Source: Thermoplasmata archaeon
GTDB lineage: Archaea > Thermoplasmatota > E2 > UBA202 > JdFR-43
Length of the DNA: 13,839 nucleotides
Direction of reading: 5' to 3'
Assembly: GCA_021161135.1 (NCBI GenBank)
Contig: JAGHBD010000013.1
Span: 1 to 13,839 of the forward strand
In this document: positions 5,602-10,993 of the stretch, piece by piece
How positions within the stretch are numbered: position 1 is the stretch's first letter
Layout: the number at the start of each line of letters is the position of its first letter
Program-made: the position numbers and the translations under genes
The notes under the pieces: generated by a model
Told to the model about the DNA's origin: nothing
Databases searched by the model: none
What the model saw: the letters and a program-made list of their open reading frames with translations, nothing else

Positions 5602-6300
5602 TTAGGAGATGTCCCCGCACGAACAATGGACTTCATGTATGGCAGCAAATAAATCATCAATACCATCTCCCGTTTTTGCTGAAACGAGGAGGGGGCGTTG
5701 AACAATGCTCGTATATTCAATATAGTCAATGAGACCCTTTGCCAGCTTAAGCAAAGCATCTCCTTCCTCTATTTTTTCTTCTATATATCTTATGTCCATA
5801 TACTTGAGCAGCCGACTTTTATCCACCATATCTATTTTATTTATCGCTGTTATGCATGGAATGAGAAGTTTGAGATTTATCATGGCATTCTGAGCCAGCA
5901 TGGCAAGATAATTTTCTATGCTGGATATTTCCTGAGCATCGACAACAAAAATGCAGGAGATTATATCATGCTTTGAAAGTTTCTCAATTATCTTTTTACC
6001 AAAGTCATGATACATGAATATCTCAAGCTGACCAGGAGTATCAACAACCTTAAATTCATTTTTATCTTCTGATATCCATTCATCCATAGAAGCGATCAAT
6101 TCCATACTCTTCAGCAATGCACCGTTTATTCCAAGCCTATATTTCTCCTGCAGCTCCTCAACCTTTACCCATTTCCTTATATCTATCTCTGCTTTGGAGG
6201 GTGTGGCAGCATCGAGATTAATTAAAACACCATCTCTTGCCAAAATTTCCGCTATACTGCTTTTTCCTGCTGCTGCAGGGCCTATGACAACAACAAACAT
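5602..6300 (-). CDS. GPN-loop family GTPase with altered GPN motif
   Basis: The 232-residue protein has all GTPase motifs: P-loop GPAAAGKSS (7-15), NLDAA (28-32) followed by DIRKWV, G3 DTPGQLE (87-93), G4 NKID (154-157) and G5 SAK (207-209). The segment after DIR, the DTPGQ...FHDFG-like stretch and a C-terminal CSCGD motif match the GPN-loop GTPases, the archaeal homologues of eukaryotic GPN1-3, which form dimers. The eponymous Gly-Pro-Asn loop reads Gly57-Ile58-Asn59 here (GINGA). The codon ATA is clear in the DNA, so this is not a misread frame. The start codon directly follows the Sec61-beta stop, so the two are cotranscribed; there is no strong Shine-Dalgarno. The archaeal function of the family is poorly known. 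Pairing with Sec61-beta may only reflect a housekeeping operon. Confidence 0.88.
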   Translation of the reverse strand: MFVVVIGPAAAGKSSIAEILARDGVLINLDAATPSKAEIDIRKWVKVEELQEKYRLGINGALLKSMELIASMDEWISEDKNEFKVVDTPGQLEIFMYHDFGKKIIEKLSKHDIISCIFVVDAQEISSIENYLAMLAQNAMINLKLLIPCITAINKIDMVDKSRLLKYMDIRYIEEKIEEGDALLKLAKGLIDYIEYTSIVQRPLLVSAKTGDGIDDLFAAIHEVHCSCGDIS

Positions 6301-6462
6301 TTACACAGGATACAAAATTTTCAGAGCAGTTATTACCACAACTGTAGCTATTGTGAATACTATAATAAAGCGAGGGTCTATTTTAACGCCAGTCTTCTCC
6401 TCTTCAAAATATCTTATCAAACCAGCCGCCGATTGAAAGCCAGTTTTACTCTTCTTTGCCAT
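6301..6462 (-). CDS. Preprotein translocase subunit Sec61-beta (SecG-type)
   Basis: This short gene encodes 53 residues. The N-terminal half is cytosolic and contains the family signature: MAKKSKTGFQSAAGL, then IRYFEEEK and the IDPR motif just before a single C-terminal membrane helix (about residues 32-50). Archaeal Sec61-beta is a tail-anchored partner of SecY/SecE in the translocon and has this size and order. The ATG at 6462 has a TATA-like box centred about 24 nt upstream. An AGGAG at about 6475-6479 is too far away (about 12 nt) to be a normal ribosome site. The stop abuts the GTPase ATG with no gap. The promoter region is shared with the divergent methyltransferase gene. Confidence 0.9.
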   Translation of the reverse strand: MAKKSKTGFQSAAGLIRYFEEEKTGVKIDPRFIIVFTIATVVVITALKILYPV

Positions 6463-6481
6463 GTATTGAAGAATCTCCTGC

Positions 6482-6490
6482 TAATATAAA
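6482..6490 (-). promoter_or_regulatory. Candidate TATA box for Sec61-beta/GTPase
   Basis: The minus strand reads TTTATATTA, centred about 24 nt before the ATG at 6462. This spacing fits a leaderless or nearly leaderless transcript. Confidence 0.5.
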
Positions 6491-6502
6491 CTTTGCGGTA
6501 AC

Positions 6503-6510
6503 TTAAAAAT
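6503..6510 (+). promoter_or_regulatory. Candidate TATA box for the Trm9-like gene
   Basis: TTAAAAAT is centred about 24 nt before the GTG at 6530, with no Shine-Dalgarno between. It supports the GTG as a leaderless start. It lies back to back with the Sec61-beta promoter. Confidence 0.45.
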
Positions 6511-6529
6511 CACAACTTCCTCTATTAGC

Positions 6530-7198
6530 GTGAATGAATGGGACAAAATAGCAGCAAGCTTCGCCGCCACCCGCCGCCAGCCCTGGGAGGAATGCATGGA
6601 ATTTATAGAGGAGATGTATGGCATGGCTGTTGATATTGGCTGCGGGAATGCTCGCCACCTTATTTTGATGGCACCTCGCTGCAAATTTGTTTTTGGCTTG
6701 GATGCATCCTTTAATATGACGAAGATAGCGAGGGAAAGGTTGCGGGAGGAGGACATAAAAAATGCAGGGGTGATTTGCGGGGATGCATGCAATATGCCAT
6801 TTAAAGACGCATCTTTTGATTTTGCCATTTTTATTGCGGCTCTTCATAATATAAGGGGAAGAGAAAACAGGATAAAGGCGTTGAAAGAGTTGCGGAGAAT
6901 ATTGAAACCAGATGGCAGGGCATTGATATCTGTGTGGGCAAAATGGCAGGATAGGTGGTGGTGGTATTTTGTAAAAAAATTTTTTTTGAGAGACGGTGAG
7001 CATGGCGACATATACATTCCATGGAAAAGAGATGGATTGAATGTGCAGCGTTTCTATCATCTTTACAGTATGCGAGAATTGAAAAAAGATGTGAGGCGAG
7101 CGGGGCTTCATATTGAAAAGGCGTGGAGTGTCAGAAAAGTAGCGAGAAAGCATCCAGATAATCATTTTATTATCGTTAGGAAATTTCGAAATCCTTAA
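6530..7198 (+). CDS. Trm9/ALKBH8-like SAM-dependent tRNA methyltransferase
   Basis: The 222-residue class I methyltransferase has SAM motif I VDIGCGN (34-40), the acidic residue Asp58 in GLDAS, and motif II-III region GDACNMPFKDASFD (84-97). Several stretches match the eukaryotic Trm9/ALKBH8 methyltransferase domain in order: WDKIAASFAATRRQPW at the N-terminus, LHNI after motif III, ELRRILKPDGRALISVWA, a PW pair, RFYHLYSMRELK, and a C-terminal HPDNHFIIV. Trm9 methylates 5-carboxymethyluridine at the tRNA wobble position. By inference this enzyme acts on wobble uridine, but the archaeal substrate is not shown. The start is GTG, supported by the TATA spacing and the conserved N-terminus. Its 3' end contains the promoter of the following sensor gene. 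The Trm112-type partner is not in the window. Confidence 0.8.
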   Translation: MNEWDKIAASFAATRRQPWEECMEFIEEMYGMAVDIGCGNARHLILMAPRCKFVFGLDASFNMTKIARERLREEDIKNAGVICGDACNMPFKDASFDFAIFIAALHNIRGRENRIKALKELRRILKPDGRALISVWAKWQDRWWWYFVKKFFLRDGEHGDIYIPWKRDGLNVQRFYHLYSMRELKKDVRRAGLHIEKAWSVRKVARKHPDNHFIIVRKFRNP

Positions 7199-7201
7199 AT
7201 C
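7194..7201 (+). promoter_or_regulatory. Candidate TATA box for the sensor gene
   Basis: CTTAAATC, preceded by a BRE-like CGAAAT, overlaps the stop codon of the methyltransferase gene. It is centred about 22-23 nt before the ATG at 7220, and no Shine-Dalgarno is present. Confidence 0.4.
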
Positions 7202-7219
7202 TTATGCACATTTAAAAAC

Positions 7220-8452
7220 ATGCTTCCTATTGACTTTTATTTAATCACTTTATTTGCTGCTTCCTTTATATCTGTTGCCTTGGCTATCTATGCATGGCAT
7301 TCAAAATTACCCTTCCGTTATTCCTTCATTATCTTAATGGCAGCTATAGCCTGCTGGGCAACTGGCTATGCATTTGAGTTAGGAAGTAATGGAATAGATG
7401 CAAAAATGTTCTGGATAAAAATCCAGTATTTTGGCATTGTTGCTGTGCCACCTGCATGGTTTATGCTTGTACTCCAATATGCTGGAAGAGAGAGATGGAT
7501 TACAAAAATGGTTATTGCGATACTGAGCATTGATCCAATCGTGACCATCGCTCTTGCATGGACGAATGAGTGGCACAAACTTATATGGAAAAGTGCCGCG
7601 ATAATTGAAAAGGGAGGGCTTTCGTTAATCAATTTTGAATACGGAATATGGGCTTATTTAAGATCGGGCTATGCATACATCCTCATTTTATTTACCGTCG
7701 CCATCCTCCTCCATATTTTTCTCAATTCCTATCGCATTTACAGGAGGCAGGCAGCTGTTTTACTACTTTTCTCTCTCATCCCTCTTGCCGGAAATGCTTT
7801 ATATGTATTCAAAATTTCCTTAGTGGATTTAACCCCCTTTGGCTTTCTCGCAGGCAGCGTTCTTTTGCTATGGAGTTTTTCCAAATTCCGCCTTCTCGAT
7901 ATAAAGCCACTGGCAATGGCAACGCTCATTGAAAGTATGCAAGATGGTGTCGTTGCCTTGGACAGAAACTGCAGGATTGTGGAGATAAATCCGGCAGCAT
8001 GTCAAATAATGGGTGTAGATGAGGAAGTGGTTGGAAGGCATGTTGATGAATTGAAAAAATTCCATGTAGATTTGCCCAAACTGTGCGGCGTGGAAAAGGA
8101 AACGGTAAAGGAAATAGAAGTGGAGAGAGGAGGCGATACACTATATTACGAGATAAAAATTTCTCCTTTGAAAGATAGATATGGAAATCTTCTCGGCTAT
8201 CTTTTTGTCATTCATGATATAACTCAGCGTAAGGAAGCGCTTAAAAAAATGGAAGAAGCTTTGGAAAAAGAAAGAGAATTTAAGCTCAAAACCGCCCACT
8301 ATTTCTTCAATCCTCTCTGCATAGCAAAAGGTTATCTTGAGCTACTGAAAAGAGATTGCAAAAAGGAGGAGATTGACAGAATAATAAAGGCGATAGACAG
8401 GGTAGAAAATGTTGTTAAAAATATTGTGATTAAAGGAAAAATTGAAGAATAA
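7220..8452 (+). CDS. 7TM-PAS sensor with HisKA-like helix pair but no ATPase domain
   Basis: The 410-residue protein begins with about seven membrane helices (residues 5-220) in the arrangement of the histidine-kinase N-terminal 7TM domain. A PAS domain follows at about 232-340 (LIESMQDGVVALDRN, INPAACQIMG). A linker helix then leads to a HisKA-like segment with His360 in KTAHYFFNPL, followed by GYLELL. The protein stops about 50 residues after this histidine, at IKGKIEE. The N, G1 and G2 boxes of a HATPase domain are absent. The next gene is convergent 1 nt away, so no continuation exists in another frame. It can be a receptor and possibly a phospho-acceptor, but it cannot phosphorylate itself. 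A partner kinase, or signalling without phosphorylation, is needed. The PAS ligand and signal are unknown. Confidence 0.85.
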   Translation: MLPIDFYLITLFAASFISVALAIYAWHSKLPFRYSFIILMAAIACWATGYAFELGSNGIDAKMFWIKIQYFGIVAVPPAWFMLVLQYAGRERWITKMVIAILSIDPIVTIALAWTNEWHKLIWKSAAIIEKGGLSLINFEYGIWAYLRSGYAYILILFTVAILLHIFLNSYRIYRRQAAVLLLFSLIPLAGNALYVFKISLVDLTPFGFLAGSVLLLWSFSKFRLLDIKPLAMATLIESMQDGVVALDRNCRIVEINPAACQIMGVDEEVVGRHVDELKKFHVDLPKLCGVEKETVKEIEVERGGDTLYYEIKISPLKDRYGNLLGYLFVIHDITQRKEALKKMEEALEKEREFKLKTAHYFFNPLCIAKGYLELLKRDCKKEEIDRIIKAIDRVENVVKNIVIKGKIEE

Positions 8453-8453
8453 G

Positions 8454-8999
8454 TTATTTCATCCTTTTCTTTAAATAATAAAGGCGGAGGAGAATTGTAT
8501 AGGCTGATAGGCAAGATATGATGAGCAAGCCATAATAGAGGACATTGAAGGCGAACGATACCAAAAGCACGATAAGTCTTCCTGCTCTGCTTCCTATCCC
8601 AGTATATTTCACGCTTTTTTCCCATGCTGCCACATAACTTGTAAGATATGAAAGAATTAGGGCAAGAAAACTTAAGGGGGCGAGGTTTTCATAGGCGATT
8701 GCAATGGAAAAATAGACACATCCCTCGACGATTCTATCTGCAAATGCATCATAAAATGCTCCAAATTTTGTTGCCATCTTAGCATTTGCCGCTACAGCAC
8801 CATCGAGGGCATCGAGAAATGAAACGAGAGCGAATATGGCAAGGAAAAGCCATCTCTCGTTTATTATGAGGAGGTAGCAGGCAGGAAAAATCAGAATGAT
8901 TGAAAGGGAAGTGATTACATTTGGTGTTATGCCTGCTCTGCTTAAAAATTTTGAAACTGGATAAAGTAATTTATGCACCCTATTTCTCAAATTTTGCAC
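8454..8999 (-). CDS. CDP-alcohol phosphatidyltransferase family membrane protein
   Basis: The 181-residue membrane protein carries the family motif, in the form D63-x2-D66-G67-x2-A70-A71-x8-G80-x3-D84-x3-D88. All metal-binding and catalytic aspartates are present, but the Arg that normally follows the Ala is Ala71 here; the DNA reads GCG. In archaea this family makes archaetidylinositol phosphate, archaetidylserine or archaetidylglycerol-type lipids from CDP-archaeol. The length is typical. About six membrane helices are visible. The head-group substrate cannot be assigned. The start is GTG at 8999, which begins the usual N-terminal segment and is about 23 nt from a TATA box. The imperfect palindrome AGGATAAACGATATCCT lies just before it. 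The gene ends 1 nt from the convergent sensor gene and follows the ACT regulator by 39 nt. Confidence 0.85.
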   Translation of the reverse strand: MQNLRNRVHKLLYPVSKFLSRAGITPNVITSLSIILIFPACYLLIINERWLFLAIFALVSFLDALDGAVAANAKMATKFGAFYDAFADRIVEGCVYFSIAIAYENLAPLSFLALILSYLTSYVAAWEKSVKYTGIGSRAGRLIVLLVSFAFNVLYYGLLIISCLSAYTILLRLYYLKKRMK

Positions 9000-9000
9000 A

Positions 9001-9017
9001 AGGATAAACGATATCCT
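9001..9017. promoter_or_regulatory. Imperfect palindrome at the phosphatidyltransferase start
   Basis: AGGATA (9001-9006) and TATCCT (9012-9017) form 6-bp inverted arms with a 5-bp spacer. They lie between the TATA box and the GTG start of the phosphatidyltransferase gene, where a repressor would block transcription. It could also be chance. Confidence 0.3.
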
Positions 9018-9026
9018 GTATAATTT
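9018..9026 (-). promoter_or_regulatory. Candidate TATA box for the phosphatidyltransferase gene
   Basis: The minus strand reads AAATTATAC, centred about 23 nt before the GTG at 8999. No Shine-Dalgarno is present, so a leaderless start is likely. Confidence 0.4.
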
Positions 9027-9038
9027 TTTTATGCTGCT

Positions 9039-9542
9039 TTAATACACGGTAACAGCCTCAACCCCTTTTGCTTTCCTGAGTTTTTCTATGATATGAGGAG
9101 GGAGATTTTTTTCAGTTATAATGAAAAGTTTGGGTTCCTCCGTAATAACATAATCATCGACATTTGCCTGCCTTATGCTTATGCCTTCCTTTGCTATAAC
9201 ACGTGCCACATCTGCCAGTATGCCGGGCATTGAGGCATCGCTTGGAATAATTTCAACAACACCCCATTTCATTTTCGGCGCCAGATCTTTAAAGTTGCAA
9301 GTCGGCTTTAAATGGGCAAATATCTTTTTTAGTGCCTCTTCTCTTTCAATTGTTTCCACAGTTGCCATCACCGCTCTCCTATCCACTTTTATGGCTCTGG
9401 CTATTTTGGAAAAGGAGAGCTCTATATCCCCACAGAATACTCTCCCTTTTTTCACACTCAGCCCATATGAAAGAAAAAGTTCTGCCACCTTTTGCTGAGC
9501 AGGATATCTGGCAAAATATTTTGCTATAAGTTTTCTCCACAT
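9039..9542 (-). CDS. HTH-ACT domain regulator of amino-acid metabolism
   Basis: The 167-residue protein has an N-terminal helix-turn-helix region (about residues 40-75, SFSKIARAIKVDRRAVMATV). A C-terminal ACT domain is at about 95-167 (GVVEIIPSDASMPGILADVARVIAKEGISIRQANVDD, here given as its start GVVEIIPSDASMPGILAD with the rest up to residue 130). ACT domains bind amino acids at dimer interfaces, and archaeal proteins of this layout are predicted regulators of amino-acid metabolism. The frame is open a little further, to a TTG at 9551, but the ATG at 9542 lies 25 nt from a TATA box. The gene is divergent from trpB2, and the spacer holds a duplicated 15-mer. This makes tryptophan or a related amino acid the likely effector, by inference. 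The layout recalls the divergent trpY-trp arrangement of methanogens. Confidence 0.83.
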   Translation of the reverse strand: MWRKLIAKYFARYPAQQKVAELFLSYGLSVKKGRVFCGDIELSFSKIARAIKVDRRAVMATVETIEREEALKKIFAHLKPTCNFKDLAPKMKWGVVEIIPSDASMPGILADVARVIAKEGISIRQANVDDYVITEEPKLFIITEKNLPPHIIEKLRKAKGVEAVTVY

Positions 9543-9562
9543 AATAAACAATACTGCTGGGA

Positions 9563-9571
9563 TTAATAAAA
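9563..9571 (-). promoter_or_regulatory. TATA box for the ACT regulator
   Basis: The minus strand reads TTTTATTAA with a BRE-like GAAATAG just upstream. It is centred 25 nt before the ATG at 9542, fitting leaderless transcription. Confidence 0.5.
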
Positions 9572-9588
9572 CTATTTCAAACGTTATC

Positions 9589-9623
9589 GAACAAAATTAT
9601 ACATTAAAGAACAAAATTATACA
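9589..9623. repeat. Duplicated 15-mer operator candidate between ACT regulator and trpB2
   Basis: GAACAAAATTATACA occurs at 9589-9603 and again, identically, at 9609-9623, a period of 20 bp or about two helical turns. The repeats lie exactly between the two divergent TATA boxes (9563-9571 and 9628-9635). The right copy ends 4 bp before the trpB2 TATA box, over the BRE position. This is a natural place for a regulator that controls both genes. Confidence 0.6.
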
Positions 9624-9627
9624 AAAA

Positions 9628-9635
9628 TTTAAATA
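9628..9635 (+). promoter_or_regulatory. TATA box for trpB2
   Basis: TTTAAATA, close to the archaeal consensus, is centred about 24 nt before the ATG at 9656. No Shine-Dalgarno lies between, so the mRNA should be leaderless. Confidence 0.65.
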
Positions 9636-9655
9636 TCGTCAGCCATTCACATGAT

Positions 9656-10993
9656 ATGCAACACAAAATATTGCTTCCAGAAGATGAAATGCCAGATAAA
9701 TGGTATAACATCCAGGCAGATATTGAAGTGCCTCCTCCTCTAAACCCTGCAACGAAAAAGCCGATAGAGGCAAAGGATATGCAGCCAATTTTCCCGAAAG
9801 AGTTCCTTCACCAAGAAATGAGCAGACAAAGATGGATAGAAATTCCAGATGAAGTTATGGAGATATATGCCATATGGAGACCAAGCCCGCTCTATAGAGC
9901 AATAAATCTGGAAAAATATCTCAAGACGCCAGCAAAGATATATTATAAGTGGGAAGGAGTTAGCCCGCCTGGAAGCCACAAGCCAAATACTTCCGTTGCC
10001 CAGGCATATTACAATGCCAACGAAGGCATATCACGCCTTACAACGGAAACAGGAGCGGGGCAGTGGGGCTCCGCCCTCGCCTTCGCCTGCCAGTTTTTTG
10101 GGCTTGAATGCACAGTTTATATGGTTAAGTGTAGCTATGAGCAGAAGCCATACCGCCGCATACTGATGCAGACGTGGGGGGCAGAAGTTGTTCCGAGTCC
10201 AAGCGATAGGACTGAATTTGGCAGAATGATTAGGGAGAAAGATCCAGAAACTCCTGGCAGCTTGGGCATAGCAATAAGTGAGGCAATAGAAGATGCGGTA
10301 AAGCATGAGGATACAAAATATTCTCTTGGCTCAGTTCTCAATCACGTCCTCCTTCATCAGACCATTATAGGGCTGGAAATGAAAAAGCAGCTTGAGATGA
10401 TTGGAGAAAAGGCGGATGTGATATGCGGATGCGTTGGTGGAGGAAGCAACTTCTCTGGAGGAATATTTCCATTCATCCCAGACAAACTTAAAGGAGAGGA
10501 AATAAAATTCGTCGCTGCTGAACCAAAAGCATGTCCGAGTTTGACAAAAGGGATATACACATACGATTTTGGAGATACAGCAAAGCAAACACCTTTACTC
10601 AAGATGTATACACTCGGCCATAACTTCATTCCTCCTGCCATTCATGCAGGTGGGCTTCGATACCATGGAGATGCTCCAGCATTATGTAAGCTTGTAAACG
10701 ATGGATTTGTCGAAAGTGTTGCATATTACCAGACAGAAGTTTTTGAAGCAGCGAAAATATTTACTCAGACAGAGGGCTTTGTTGTTGCGCCTGAAACTGC
10801 CCATGCTGTAAAGGCGGCAATAGATGAAGCAATCAGATGTAGAGAGAGTGGGGAAGAAAAGACAATATGCTTCGTAAATAGCGGACATGGACATTTTGAC
10901 CTTGCTGCATACGATGCATATAATAATGGGCTGCTGAAGGATTATGAATATCCAGAGGAATTGATAAAGGAGGCTGTGAAAGAGTTGCAATAA
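9656..10993 (+). CDS. trpB2: Tryptophan synthase beta chain, TrpB2 type
   Basis: The 445-residue PLP fold type II enzyme is longer than TrpB1 (about 390-400) because of the N-terminal extension typical of TrpB2. PLP-binding Lys109 is in [10 protein letters not shown]. The ETGAGQWG segment (131-138) replaces the ETGAGQHG of TrpB1, as usual in TrpB2. The phosphate-binding glycine loop is GGGSN (261-265), and a C-terminal NSGHGHFD is present. The enzyme condenses indole with serine (or phosphoserine in some archaeal members) to give tryptophan. TrpB2 proteins generally lack the classical tight TrpA interface. No trpA or other trp gene is adjacent, so it is probably of the stand-alone type, salvaging indole or serving together with a second TrpB elsewhere. 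It is transcribed divergently from the ACT regulator. Its stop touches the end of the convergent C25-like gene. Confidence 0.95.
   Translation: MQHKILLPEDEMPDKWYNIQADIEVPPPLNPATKKPIEAKDMQPIFPKEFLHQEMSRQRWIEIPDEVMEIYAIWRPSPLYRAINLEKYLKTPAKIYYKWEGVSPPGSHKPNTSVAQAYYNANEGISRLTTETGAGQWGSALAFACQFFGLECTVYMVKCSYEQKPYRRILMQTWGAEVVPSPSDRTEFGRMIREKDPETPGSLGIAISEAIEDAVKHEDTKYSLGSVLNHVLLHQTIIGLEMKKQLEMIGEKADVICGCVGGGSNFSGGIFPFIPDKLKGEEIKFVAAEPKACPSLTKGIYTYDFGDTAKQTPLLKMYTLGHNFIPPAIHAGGLRYHGDAPALCKLVNDGFVESVAYYQTEVFEAAKIFTQTEGFVVAPETAHAVKAAIDEAIRCRESGEEKTICFVNSGHGHFDLAAYDAYNNGLLKDYEYPEELIKEAVKELQ

Noticed and set aside
6503..7165. 220-residue minus-strand frame antisense to the methyltransferase
   Set aside because: Low-complexity shadow of a gene with clear SAM-binding motifs. 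It has no family signature and no promoter or SD of its own.
8453..8999. Frameshifted HATPase domain after the sensor gene
   Set aside because: The plus strand here shows no N, G1 or G2 box in any frame, and the minus strand encodes a complete phosphatidyltransferase.
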